Shown piece after piece: positions 1 to 10,864 of a stretch of DNA of 64,000 bases. Source of the stretch: Cenococcum geophilum 1.58 (lineage: Eukaryota > Ascomycota > Dothideomycetes > Gloniales > Gloniaceae). The notes beneath the pieces are model-generated. The model did no database searches. It was given only the letters and a program-made list of their open reading frames with translations, and had not been told where the DNA came from. The translations under genes were made by a program, and so were the position numbers. The DNA is taken from contig KV748187.1 of assembly GCA_001692895.1 (NCBI GenBank), positions 1,747,715-1,811,714 on the forward strand. The letters run 5' to 3'. Position 1 is the first letter of the stretch, and the number at the start of each line of letters is the position of its first letter.

Positions 1-1105
1 CTTACCATCCTGGATTGGGTCTCGAATGATTACAGCAATAATATCTTCCAGCACAAGAAATGAGCCTGCGTTTCACCTTCGAATTTCGGTAGTACGATCG
101 AGATTTGACCCAATATTCTCTCTGGTGATGCGGGGGGACATTGAAGGTATTCAATCAGAATTTTGCAAAGGCTCAGCATCGCCATTTGATGTGGACGAAG
201 CCAGATATAGCCTTGTGTGGGTAAGTGGTGACCACTCATAGCCCATTTATAGAGCGGGAGATTGACTGTTCCTACTATTAAAGTTTGCGCTATCCGCCTT
301 CAATCCCAGGATGTTAGAGACTTGCCACTTCCTGCTCCGCGAGGGAGCCAATCCGCTTGATGAAGAGAGTAGAGATCCCAAGAGGTGAGTGCCGTGTCAT
401 AGCTGACTGACTTCGTGCTGATTATGCTATAGGTTATGGACTACCTTTGACTGGATGTTGATCCTTGGCAAGCAGGTTAGTCTATCAACAGCCCTGGGAC
501 TTCGCATCATTTTCGACAATTCGGACTAGCTCAAGGACTCGCGCTTTCCCTTACTCCATGAAGCCGTCCTCGAACTTGTAAATGTGGATCTACTAGTCTA
601 CCTGGATGCCTCCACTGGAGACATAGACCAGACAGACGCGTACGGGCGAACAGCCCTGGAATGGGCCGTGGCAAGAAACGATGTGGTAGCCGTAAGAGCG
701 CTTCTAGACAAAGGCACAGGCTCCTACTATGGCAGTTGGGCATTTTCGTACTCGATTTCCGGCCTAGTCTCTAACTGGGCCATCAGCGAATCCCTTACCC
801 GGTTCAAACGGGACATTAGAACGTTAAATCCTCGAGATGATACAATTCTAATTGAAGCACGTCAGCATAACAACCCGGAATCTATCCGCGCCTTGCTGAG
901 TCTCGGAGCTGATATCGACGCGCAGAACAACTACGGCTTTACCGCTCTGCATTATGCGGCCTACTGGAATCGCTATGAATGCTTGGCTGTGCTGCTAGAA
1001 TTTCCTGCAGATTGCTCACTGCAAGCGAACTGTGGGCATAATGTACTATACATTGCGATAACAAATAGCGATATACGCACAGTGGAGATACCGGGCGAAG
1101 CGTAA
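1..1105 (+). CDS. Ankyrin-repeat protein, 5' end outside window
   Basis: I read four exons: 2-220, 284-384, 433-475 and 530-1105. The introns are 221-283, 385-432 and 476-529 (63, 48 and 54 nt). Each starts GTAAGT, GTGAGT or GTTAGT and ends AG, and the frame stays open across all three joins. The joined protein contains ankyrin-type helices: FSLVMRGDIEGIQ in exon 1, FLLREGANPLDEE in exon 2, and in exon 4 YGRTALEWAVARNDVVAVRALL followed by a second repeat around YGFTALHYAAYWNRYECLAVLL. Such repeats bind other proteins; no catalytic domain is visible. The frame ends at TAA 1103-1105 soon after TVEI, where another repeat would be expected, so the 3' end may be truncated or damaged. An ATG at 26 is in frame, but coding looks continuous to the window edge, so the true start is probably upstream. 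Family is fairly sure; integrity is not. Confidence 0.75.
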
Positions 1106-1268
1106 ATGCTTTTTAGGTCAGAGATGATTGAACGCCCCAGGTTTACGTTTGAATATGTTGATAGGGGTACTTGAGTGGTCTCTTTCGGCTCGGCGAGGTG
1201 CACGTGATAGGTCACGTGACAACGCGCGGGCCACCTTGTAGATATCTTCTCGGGCCATCGAGCCTTAG

Positions 1269-1589
1269 ATTCTTCCTCATAGAGCATCTTATATATTTTC
1301 CGCCAGCGTAGTCAGTGGTCTGACAAAACATATTCAGTGGCTCCGGGCCCAACTCCGCGAGAACTCAGTGGGAAGTAAATGGTGGGGAGCGTGGAAGAAA
1401 CTGCTTAGCCGTTTCGCAGGTGCAGCTGTAAAGGATTTTGGGGCTCTGGAGCCTGAGAAGGGCTGGGATGAGCAGGATAACCAAACCGAGATATCCTACG
1501 ACAAAGGTGAATATGAAGGGACTTTCGTCGATGCAGTAGAACATATGGAGGCAGTCGAGGTTGAAAGGCACCAGTTTGAAATACTGTAG
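1269..1589 (+). pseudogene. Possible C-terminal remnant of the ankyrin gene
   Basis: A frame different from the ankyrin exon is open from 1269 to the stop at 1587-1589. Its last ~85 residues look coding: a Trp- and Lys-rich stretch (WWGAWKKLLSRFAGAAVKDF) is followed by a long acidic part ending VEVERHQFEIL. Directly after the TAA of the ankyrin gene, the same frame continues with a short piece (IERPRFTFEYVD) and stops again. I infer that this is the displaced or decayed 3' part of the ankyrin gene, or a last exon whose intron (somewhere between ~1080 and ~1310) I could not place. It does not match a domain I can name. It lies in convergent orientation to the P450 gene, 248 bp away. Confidence 0.4.
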
Positions 1590-1837
1590 ACGTATGTTCC
1601 CGTCAATATCCGCAGTCTAATGGGACCATCCATTTAGTCAACAGAAGTCATAAAATCATCCATTGATGTCCCTCAATTCACCCAAAACACGCCGCCGTTA
1701 CCTATACCAGAGCACTCATATCATCAGAGACCCTGGATCTAACTCACAACCGGTTAGGTATTATTAGGCCCACCGACTTCCGCCTATTACGCAGCACCTA
1801 ATCCTAGAAGACTTCTAATGCCAGCGCTCTCGAGAAC

Positions 1838-3798
1838 TTAAGTAGTAACCGGCCTCATGGTTGCTTTGACATGGTCACCGTAGTAGAATGGCAGGAAGCA
1901 ATCGCGGTACGGCAAACCGTCAGGACTGCATTTGAGGTAACTCAGCAATGCTCAGCAAGATCTCTAGGAATTGCTTACATAGGCTCCGCGAGCTCCATAT
2001 CAAATTTACGGATGACGTGTGCAAAGGCGAGACGCAGCTCTGCCCAGGCGAGACTAGATGGACTTTAGAACGTTACAGCATCATTACATTACAACGGGAA
2101 ACTCACTTCATGCCCAAACACATCCTTGGGCCTCTAGAAAAGGCGACCAGCCAATTTTCAAGCCCGGGCTCCTTCAGCCAGCGCTCTGGATGCCACTCAT
2201 ATGGCTCGGAGAAGATTTCAGGATTAAAGTGTACGAAAGTGCTTCCGCACGAAACGATTGTCTAGCTCGGAATTAGCGCCATATTTAACCCTTTATGTTT
2301 CCTGAACACGACTTACGCCTCCAGGAACAACAGTTCCGCAGATATTCGCACCTTCCGCAGGTACTACACGGAGCAGACCAGACACCACGCCAGACATCGT
2401 CCTGAGCGACTCTCTGATGACCGCATTCAGGTACGGCAACTTCTCAAGATCTCGTAGCTGCGGCGGATTCCGGTCGAGGGCTGGCCAGGCCTCGTGCAGT
2501 TCTTTCTTCAGCTTCTTGTATGTCTCGGGTTGCTTCAGCAAATAGTACGTCCCAACCATGAGGGTACCTCCGGTGGTCTCGCCGCCGGCAAACATGAGAG
2601 TTTGGCTTTCTTCGTACAAACTTCCTGCACAAGGGACAGTGTGGTTGCGGTAAGCTTCTTCGTCCATAAGCCTGTGATAGATTGTCATTTGGTGGGGAAG
2701 GTCTTTGAGATGCTCCGGGTTCTCTGTGAGGTTTTTGATATTGCGGAGAATAAGCTGGGGTTCCCCTTAATTAGAATGATTTCATGCCTCAAGATATCAC
2801 TGCGGTTAGTTCGCTCGGAAGTACTTACCTCCTGCAGATCCAATAGCCCAGAAGTCTCAGGGCTGATCTTCCTAGACAGATTCGATGGGCATTTCAAGAT
2901 CATATTCTTGTAGATCTCTGAATGCTTGAAGCGAATAAAGATCGGATTAGACGCATCCATCGCCTCGATGATGGGAGCTTTGAAATCGGGCGCGTTAGTT
3001 GCGTCGACTGATTGGCCGAAGCTGAGGTAAGTGATGATATCCATGGTCATGCACCGGTAGGCCCAGAAGAGATCTGAGGACTTTCCTGCTGCGTTTTGTC
3101 TTTCGAATGCGGCGCATAGAGCTTTAACCTAGAATATTTAGCTTATAAGCATTCAGTGCATATGGTCTACAGAGCATCTACTTTATCCACAAGCAAATTT
3201 TGGGCTTGTTCCACACCCTTTGTAGAGAATAAGCGGTTCAGAACATCCCTTCTTTCCTTAGCTTCCTTGTACGTGATGAACCCGAAAGAGGAGCGGTCTT
3301 CGTTGAAGCTTTTGTATAGTCTCCATTCTTTATCCCACCGGTTCTTGTTGTTGTAGATATCGTGGTATGCTTGCGGTTGAGCAAAATGAAGCTATTTCAC
3401 ATAAACCATCTGCCTGTGCAATAGTTCTGTCTCAATACTTACCTCATTGGGCCCGACACGGACAACACTGCCTTGTCAGAAGTCAGCTCGGGGATTGCAG
3501 TGACGAACGTTACTTTTTGTCGCGCGAAAATAAATATTATGCAAGGCACACCGTATTTTACATGAAGGCCCTCGAGCACATGGCAGAAAGATTTATTCTG
3601 AATGCATTCCACATATGCTTTCCAGAGAATGGTTGCTGCTGCCGCCTTGGGGCCTGGAAATTTAGACAGTGGATGAAAGTAAAGATTGCGGACGACCTGG
3701 TAGATGGAAAGGGACACCCAGCCAATCAAAGCAATACCCGCTGCCGTGATGATCGATTGCTGAGTAGGCCAGTCCATGACCGAACTGAGGGTCTCCAT
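1838..3798 (-). CDS. Cytochrome P450 monooxygenase, 8 exons, complete
   Basis: Exons on the minus strand: 3798-3552, 3471-3443, 3391-3182, 3128-2829, 2754-2317, 2261-2107, 2053-1979 and 1925-1838. The seven introns are 51-80 nt with GT..AG ends. The joined frame is 1542 nt (513 aa), the usual length of a microsomal P450, with no internal stop. Residues ~16-35 form a hydrophobic anchor, followed by the Pro hinge FPGP at 47-50. The oxygen-binding I-helix AGGETT is near 318-323, the K-helix ExxR (ESLR) at 377-380, HPERW at 432-436, and the haem loop FSRGPRMCLG at 449-458 with Cys456 as iron ligand. It should act on the ER membrane with NADPH-P450 reductase. Overall shape recalls fungal trichodiene-oxygenase-like P450s, but the substrate cannot be told. 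The start is the METL Met; a second Met (MDW) lies 7 codons on. Exon 5 begins at the AG giving LILRNIKN; the AG 11 nt upstream would shift the frame. Confidence 0.93.
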
Positions 3799-4133
3799 GG
3801 AGGAACGATTGTCTGATCCCCAAGACAGTTGTACGAAGAAATCCGACCTCACCCTCAAGGTGCAAGTTATGTTGCACGAAGGTGATCTTGGACCGCTTAT
3901 CAATCCCCGCATCTATTCATTGGATGTCGGGAGGCCAGGCCAGCGGCGAGAGTCGGCGATATTTCTATTCGCTCGGTAAAGTTGTTATGCAGACAGAGTC
4001 GTATCCGTATGCAGAGCTGTCGCTTTGCTCACTCGTGAGTCGTATTCTGCAGATAGCCTAATTGGGCGAACTGGTGGTTCCACTATTTGTTATAATTGCT
4101 TGTTACGCTGCGCTCGTCAATTTTCGTAGAAGC
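3799..4133. promoter_or_regulatory. Upstream region of the P450 gene
   Basis: About 335 bp between the P450 start and the Mutator-like element. The P450 frame stays open upstream of the chosen Met to about 3912 but has no P450 character there, so this is probably leader and promoter. I see no certain binding site. Confidence 0.5.
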
Positions 4134-5502
4134 TTGTCTCAGCATGCTCAGACCACAATGGGAGGCCGGATAAATCCGGCCCGATAGCGCTAAACCAGTT
4201 TAGGCCATCTGTCCCGTTGTGGTCTGAGACACTTTGGCCAACGTTTGTAAAGCACGTCGCTATATCCGCATAGCTAATATTACGAATATTCACTTCTTAT
4301 TCTTATAATAAGTTTAGGCAGCTTAAAAAATCCATCGATTATACACTAAGCTCTAGCAAATCGAATGGTCTATATAAGAAGTCTCCCCGTCTTCCCGTTC
4401 CTAACATTAATTTTAAAATAGCTGTAACGCGGCTTGCCAAAGTGTACAATTACGGTTGCAATATCCGCAATAATACGTTAACCTTAACCACCCACTCTCT
4501 ATCTGCTATATCTATTAAAACCTATTAAGATCTATTTATTATAATATGTTTAAGCCCTTAGGTAGTTTATTATTAAAAGTTTAAGAAGACTGGCTCCTGC
4601 TAGACAAGTAGAGCCATTCATAGAGCCGTTGCAGAGCCGTTGCAGAGCCGTTCGTAGAGCCGTTCGTAGAGTCGTTCGTAGAGTCGTTCGTAGAGTCGTT
4701 CGTAGAGTCGTTCGTAGAGTCGTTCGTAGAGTCGTTCGTAGAGTCGTTCGTTCGTAGAGTCGTTCGTAGAGTCGTTCGTAGAGTCGTTCGTAGAGTCGTT
4801 CGTAGAGTCGTTCGTAGAGTCGTTCGTAGAGTCGTTCGTAAAGCCGTTCGTAAAGCCGTTTGTAAAGATAATGCAGAGCCGTTCGTAGAGACGATGTAGA
4901 GCCGTTCGTACGGACGATTGTATGGGCGACTATATATGGGCGATAGTAGAGCTGTGGTAGAGTCGTTGCAGAAGAATTTTCTGTTAAGGGTTTGGGAGCC
5001 TACGGTCGCAAAATTAACTCCACGTAATACTTGCGGATATTAACAAAGACCACTTATGCGCTAAATACGCGCGCCTAACATCTCGAATTCGAATTCTAGT
5101 TGTATTAGATGCACTAGCACACGGTGCAGATATCCTAGATATCTACCGTTCGATTAAAAGCTTAAGACTGGCTCCTGCTAGACAAAATAGAGGGGTTTCT
5201 TCGACGCCTTTTGGATGCACTTATGGCTGGCGGTTGGTTCTAGAAAATCCATCGATTAGAGAGCTGATTAAGGCGATTCTAACGCAGGTATTTACAGGAT
5301 AATAGACGTGGCGGTTGCTTACATTAATTTCATTAAAGTTAATGGTTTGCCTCATATAAACAGAGCGGCTCAGCTTCTAAAAGCTTGCCAAAGTGGCTCA
5401 GACCAAGAAACAGATGGATCGATCGAATAGGTTAGCTTGCGGATATTCGATAATCCGCTTGCGGATATTCATCGGTTTCTTAGTCTGAGCATGCTGAGTC
5501 AA
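4134..5502. mobile_element. Element L: non-autonomous Mutator-like transposon, 9-bp TSD
   Basis: The ends are inverted copies of TTG(T/A)CTCAGCATGCTCAGAC, reading inward from 4134 on the left and from 5502 on the right. The 9 bp outside each end are identical (CGTAGAAGC, 4125-4133 and 5503-5511), the duplication length typical of Mutator-like elements. Each end also folds on itself. On the left GCTCAGACCACAA near 4147 pairs with TTGTGGTCTGAG near 4220. On the right GCTCAGACCAAGAAAC near 5396 pairs with GTTTCTTAGTCTGAGC near 5475. The 1369 bp contain no transposase. The interior has a 12-bp minisatellite and a conserved block (attaatttcattaaagttaa, near 5320) that is also in elements H and I. 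It must be moved by an enzyme encoded elsewhere. It lies between the P450 and the thioesterase and interrupts a short open frame. Confidence 0.85.
4616..4870. repeat. 12-bp minisatellite in element L
   Basis: About 20 copies of a 12-bp unit, mostly GTCGTTCGTAGA, with GCCGTTCGTAGA and GCCGTTGCAGA variants at the edges. It resembles the 12-bp unit of element H (GAGCTTCGTGCA) in length and in the AGAGC/TCGT core. Confidence 0.9.
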
Positions 5503-5595
5503 CGTAGAAGCTTCTAACATGCTGTGCCACGTGCCTATGGGTACAGCCCTATTTGCTTCCCATAGCAATTCTTGAACCTCCAAATCTACTGCCAT
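5503..5595 (-). pseudogene. Small open frame interrupted by element L
   Basis: A minus-strand frame starts with ATG at 5595 (MAVDLEVQELLWEANRAVPI...) and runs into element L at the target duplication. If the element and one copy of the duplication are taken out, the frame continues on the other side (from about 4124 downward) for ~14 codons and stops. It may be the first exon of a gene fragment or chance. I do not recognise the protein. Confidence 0.25.
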
Positions 5596-5778
5596 ACGAG
5601 GACGTCATACTATACTCTCAGTCTAGCTCATACGGGTGCTCTTTTCCCTAGTAAGAATTGAATGACCAAACTGGTGAGAATTCTTCGCAACTTTCGCAAT
5701 AGTGTGTATATGGACGAGCTATATGCCTTACGTATATAGCTGGTATCTATCTGTTTTCCAAGGGTATCGGAGTCAAAT

Positions 5779-6775
5779 TTATAACTTACTACCATCTTCG
5801 TCGCCCGACTTTCTTCGCTTCGCCAAGTTCCTCGTAGAATCTAGTACAAGATTGATGTGGTTACTGAGTGCTATAATGTCTCCTTCAGCATCCATAACAA
5901 TAACCTCCAGATCAAACCTTCCGTTCTTAATCTGCTTCGACCGTGCACGAACGAACAGAAACTCAACACCCTCTTCAGGCAGCGGCTTCTTGACATCCAA
6001 ATTAAGCAATAAAGTGGGATACCAATTGCGGCCCATCTTCTTTTTATTCTTCGACGGCCGCATGTCAAACGGATCATCGCCATCCCGATAGCCTTCCACG
6101 ACCTGCGGGAACATATCGGCAATATATCCTAAGCTCGTGTTGGTGAACTTTTCTCCGTTGACAAAGCAGAGCCATTCATCTGCTAAACTCCTCATCGCTT
6201 GGCCTTTCCGTGGCAGGAACAATTTGACTTTCTGCGACGCTTTTCGAAAATCCGCGAAAGGCATTTGTGGTTCTCGAGCCCAATGCTCATCCTTATCATC
6301 CTTTAGCTTGGAGAAATCCACAGGGAGAGTTGGTGGGTGCAACGAGTACCCGGTGCGGAAAGATACACCTTCCTCGGTTTGAAAGTTCGAGTTGGTTATG
6401 TAACCCACGACCTCTTCGCGGCCTTCTTGAGACATAGTAACATGCACCACTGAGGTCTGTCGGCCCAACTTTACATCTTTGACAACGAATGTTGCCGGGC
6501 CTTCTTGAGTGCGGCGGAGGAACTCAAGATGGAGGGTAATCGTATGCGGCTGGTTCTGCTTGGAGAGAGTGGTTTGGAAGTGGGTGGCTACAACACGAAG
6601 GAAGCAACCTGTAACGAAGCCGCCATGAGGAACTATGCATAATGTCAACCAGGAACTCAAAAGCAAGCATCCTAGGATACCGGCCTTTACCAATGCACCA
6701 ATCATCCGGAAAGTTGGAGGAGTATGTATGAGAGTCAATGATCTGAATCGCAGTAGCCTCGTCCCAGGAAGACAT
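5779..6775 (-). CDS. Thioesterase-like (hot-dog fold) protein
   Basis: Exon 1 is 6775-6691 and exon 2 is 6632-5779; the intron 6690-6633 (58 nt) starts GTAAAG and ends ATAG. The 312-aa product begins MSSWDEATAIQ and continues through DDWCI|VPHGGFVTGCFLRV, the N-terminal block typical of fungal acyl-CoA thioesterase-like (TesB/4HBT-type) proteins. A second half with YIADMFPQ (Asp near 201) and LLNLDVKKPLPEEGVEFLF fits the second hot-dog domain. Proteins of this family hydrolyse acyl-CoA thioesters; none of its catalytic residues is proven here. The frame of exon 2 is also open upstream of the splice site and begins with a Met-led hydrophobic stretch, but VPHGG needs the spliced N terminus to match the family. 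It is divergent from the acyl-CoA ligase, so the pair may share control and substrate. Family call fairly sure, substrate unknown. Confidence 0.8.
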
Positions 6776-7395
6776 TGATTTTGATTATAAATGAAGTATT
6801 AAAGGGACACACCCGGGGACATCAAAACCCACCAAGGCCGTGTATGGAAATACATGGAGGCTGCTTCGGGATTACTTCTGACTAACAATAAAGGCTTCTC
6901 CGGGAGCAACAGACCTTCGGGCCGGCGTTTTATCGGAGCAAAGTTTCTCCTCGCTCATCTCATTCTGGGCTGAGTAGTTAGCTAGGTTTTGTTATGCCTT
7001 TATGATGGCTTTAGAAACTCTGGTATAGTTCAAATGCTGTGGCTGTGTAAACCTTCAAGAAGCCCTCACTTAAGACAACTTTGTGAATCCCCTCGCACAG
7101 TATCCCGTCCTGGAATTTCTCGAATACCATCCAGAACGGTTGTGTTGGGCTCAAGCTTTATCCGCATGAGGAAAATGCCTCGGTATTCCCCGCAGCGCGC
7201 CCCGCTGGTTGGCTCCACCCTGCCGTCTTTGGTGTTGATCGCGTTGCCGCATATCCAGGCGGATGACCTATCTTCTGTTCGAAATAGCGGTCATGGTGCA
7301 GGTTTCTCACTTTGGCTTCTTTTCTTGCTTACTTTCCGCATTGTCCTTAACATTTTATGCGGATTTCAATACAAATCCAATTCCTACCCCCAATC
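6776..7395. promoter_or_regulatory. Divergent promoter between thioesterase and ligase genes
   Basis: 620 bp separate the two start codons. At 7181-7192 there is CGG-N6-CCG, an inverted CGG pair of the sort bound by fungal Zn2Cys6 regulators. Such a site can occur by chance, so its use is inferred only from its position. Short frames here look like shadows. Confidence 0.6.
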
Positions 7396-9165
7396 ATGCC
7401 TACCGAGTCGAAATATCCATTGATTGATATCCCAAAAACAGATCTGTGGGGCTTCCTGTTCGAAAGGAAGGATAAAGAATATCCCGATGACAAGGGCACG
7501 AGACTCCTACATCCTCACATGACAGAGCTCAATTACTGACTACTGAACAGTAATTTACCACGATCCCTACACGAAGCGCTCCTACACCTATGCCCAAGTT
7601 AAGAGTACCGCCATCGACTTTGGCAAGGGCCTCAAAGCTCTCTGGGACTGGCAGAAGGGCGACGTCCTAGCTCTTTTCACACCGAACTGCATCGACACTC
7701 CAGCGATAACATGGGGATGCCATTGGGCAGGTGGTATTCTGAGTCCTGCAAACCCAGGCTATACAGTCGACGAGCTGGCATTCCAACTCAAGGTTTGCGG
7801 CGCCAAAGCTGTGGTGACGCAGCTACCATTCTATGAGACAGCAAAGAAGGCCGCGACCAAGGTCGGGATACAAGAAAATAGAATAATTATTATGGGCGAC
7901 CAGCGAGATCCGGAAGGCGTGGTCAAGCATTTCACAAGCATCAGGAATATTTCTGGCACGTCGCGATATCGAAGGACTAGGATAAACCCCGAGGAAGATC
8001 TGGCTTTCCTCGTCTATTCGTCAGGCACCACAGGACATCCAAAGGGAGTGATGCTAACACACCGGAATATTGTTGCCAATGTTCTTATGTTGAAGGCAGG
8101 GGAGAGTGGGAATTTAAGGTGGAATAATGGACCTAATAGAGAGGGAGACAAAATATTAGCTTTCCTACCCTTCTTCCATATTTATGGTAAGGATTGCCTA
8201 CGAAGTATTCCCAGGAGAGCTAGTTAACTTCAGCTCCAGGTCTCACCTGTCTCGTTCATCAGAGCCTTTACAGCGGGCTCATGATTGTGGTAATGCCGAA
8301 ATTCGACATCGACGGCTTCTGCAAGATTGTTCAGGACTACAAGATCACCTTTGTATACGTAGTACCACCTGTCGTCCTTCTACTCAGCAAACATCCCACA
8401 GTGGGGAAATACGACCTCAGCTCCATCCGAATGATGAATTCTGGGGCCGCTCCTCTGACAAAAGAGCTTGTGGAAGCACTGTGTAAGCGTCTAAAAATTC
8501 CCGTTAAGCAAGGGTATGGGCTTTCAGAAACCAGTCCAACAACGCATACTCAGCCTTGGGAAGATTGGAACAAAACCATTGGCGCTGTAGGCACTCTTCT
8601 CCCCAATCAAACGGCCAAGTACATGTCTCCAGACGAAAAAGAAGTGCCTGCTGGACAAACGGGTGAGCTCTGGATCAAAGGCCCGAACATTTTCAAAGGT
8701 TATTTGAACAATCCGGAAATGACTGCGTATGCTTTGACGCCAGACGGGTACTTCAAAACTGGCGATGTAGGCCACCAGGATGAGAATGGCAACTTCTACA
8801 TTACAGACCGTGTGAAGGAATTGATCAAGTACAAGGGCTTCCAAGTACCACCAGCAGAACTGGAGGGCATTCTCATAGGGCATCCTAGTGTTAATGATGT
8901 CGCTGTCATTGGTATTTACAACAAAGACCAGGCGACAGAGGTTCCTCGTGCTTACATCGTTCCTGCGAATAGTTTTGGTAGAGGAGAAAAGGAAGCTCAA
9001 GAGATCATCGAATGGTTGAATCAGAAGGTGGCAAGCCATAAACGGTTAAGAGGAGGTGTGAGGTTCGTGGACGAGATCCCGAAATCCGTGAGTGGTAAGA
9101 TCCTAAGGAGGATGTTGAAGGTGAAGGCACAGGAAGAGGAACAGGGTCCGAAGGCGAAGTTGTAG
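7396..9165 (+). CDS. 4-coumarate-CoA-ligase-like acyl-CoA synthetase, peroxisomal signal
   Basis: Exons 7396-7495, 7551-8186 and 8240-9165 join to 1662 nt, 553 aa, without a stop. The protein is an AMP-forming adenylate ligase. It has the P-loop YSSGTTGHPKG (189-199), FFHIYG at the exon 2/3 junction, YGLSETSP (338-345), GELWIKGPNIFKGYLNNPEMT, YFKTGD (TGD 419-421), DRVKELIKYKGFQV, and the C-terminal KSVSGKILRR whose Lys532 is the usual adenylation lysine. Such enzymes make acyl- or aryl-CoA from an acid, ATP and CoA. The last three residues are AKL, a PTS1 peroxisome signal. Intron 1 (7496-7550) appears to start GC rather than GT, but has a good branch site (CTGAC) and ends CAG. Only this join gives the expected VIYHDPYTKRSYTYAQ. 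Intron 2 (8187-8239) is GTAAGG..CAG. The neighbouring thioesterase and P450 suggest one small pathway. Family call very sure; substrate not. Confidence 0.95.
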
Positions 9166-9510
9166 AGCACGTCCCAGCAGACGTTAAGATCTAATGTCGA
9201 CTTAGAGACATGTTACATATATGTATATCAAAATCTCAAGAATTATTGGAACCTTAATATGGCTTTCTTTCATTGACACGCAGCCGTCGATTAGGATATC
9301 GCCAAAGGCGGCGGTTCTAGAGCACGAGTCAGGCACGTTACACCGCATTCTCTTCTCCCCGCCGATTTATATATCGCTTTCGACAATGCATCATCGTCCT
9401 TCGGGACAAGTACACCACATGGTGCATAAAACGGAAGGCGAAATCCCAATAATAAGACTAGCCAGCAGTTCCCCAGCAGTTTCCTCGGGGTAAAAGGCAC
9501 TCTTGTTTGA
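9166..9510. other. Gene-to-transposon boundary, no gene seen
   Basis: Normal-composition sequence after the ligase stop. Short frames on both strands show no recognisable domain. AT-rich, RIP-mutated sequence related to element D begins at about 9510. Confidence 0.5.
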
Positions 9511-10286
9511 CCGAACCTTTTGCCATTTTAGCGGTCGAAAAACTAAAGGGTAAGTTGGTTAAGGCCCTTGCTAAGGTTTAATATTATTTTAATAAAGCAT
9601 CTTAGGCTCTAAAGGCTTAACTAAATGCTTATACTTAATTATCCTATTTAATAAAAGTTTATAAAAAGGTACGCTCTAAGGAGTTACGTCTAGTTAAGTA
9701 AGGTTTCTCTAAGCTTAAGGTTAAGGAGGCTAGAAAGGATTCTAATTAAGAAAAGGCGGAAACAGCTTATATACTAGCAGTAGATCCCCTAAATAATCCG
9801 GCTCGTCTATTACCTTTAATTAATCCCTTTATTTTTAGCTCCTTCTTAATATTACCTAACCTACTCTCTTCTAATACTCCTATACCTTTTCTATAGAGTT
9901 CTTTAAGTTCTATAGTAGCTTCTAGGTAATCTTATTATAGCTTATCTACTTTAACCTATACTATATTTCGTTATTAATATTCTTATAATTAATAATCTTT
10001 AAAACCTGCTATTTATCCTCCTCTTGTCCTTTATATATATCTACTTTATAAACTAGTAGCTCTACGTCTCTAGTATCGCGATATACTATATAGGGTAGGT
10101 TTTTATCTTTACTAGTAAGTTAAGTCTATATATAACTTTTAAAATCTTAGCTACGATTTTAAATAGTCCTAGTTTAACATAGTCTAATTTCTTACTTAGT
10201 TATTAACTTGTAAATTTTTTATATAATAGCTATACTTTATCCCCCTCCTTTAGATCTAGTCCCTTAAATCTCCTAGCATTACAATA

Positions 10287-10538
10287 TAGGAGGGTACAAC
10301 TTCTCTTAGATGGGAAAGTAGTAGTGCTATTAGTCTATCTGTTTATTGGTTAGTCAGTATAACAGTTAGTTATAATTAGTTAGTAGAACAGTTAGTAAAA
10401 AAGGAAAAAAAGAGTATATTTCTGGTAACTAGTAAGTTTGTAATATATATATAATAAATAGAAGAGGAAAGGAAGCTAAAGGCTCTATAAATATAGGAAA
10501 ATGCTAAGATAGTAAGCAATATCCAATCTACACCACTA
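10287..10538 (-). repeat. 3' LTR of element E
   Basis: 252 bp, matching 23856-24125 along its length with scattered C/T and G/A differences and some short length differences. Preceded by target duplication CAATA. Confidence 0.75.
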
Positions 10539-10864
10539 TATACCTCCCCTACTAAGAACATTGTCCCCTAATGTTCTATAATATAAAAGAATAGCAAAAT
10601 AAAAATATAGTAAAAGTAGAATAGATAAAAGAAAGTATATTTTTAAACAAATATAAGTAACTATATCCTTAGCCCTCCTATAGAACTATTTTATAGTGTC
10701 CTTCTGTTACTTATAGCTAAGATCTAATCTTCCTACTAGTAGCAACTAGGATAGCAATAAACCAAAAATAATAACGGCAGCAGTAACAGCAGTAATAGTA
10801 ATAGTGGTATAAATAGTAATAAAAGCAGATAGTTAACGTGGTAAAATAAAATAGAATAGTTAGC

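Noticed and set aside
3367-3816. Plus-strand 149-codon frame
   Set aside because: Shadow of P450 exons 1-3 and their introns on the minus strand.
4616-4870. CRISPR-like regular repeat
   Set aside because: Units are directly adjacent with no unique spacers, and the genome is eukaryotic.
7811-8227. Ligase read as two separate genes (7811-8227 and 8281-9165)
   Set aside because: A 53-nt GT..AG intron joins them in frame between FFHIYG and LTCLVHQS.
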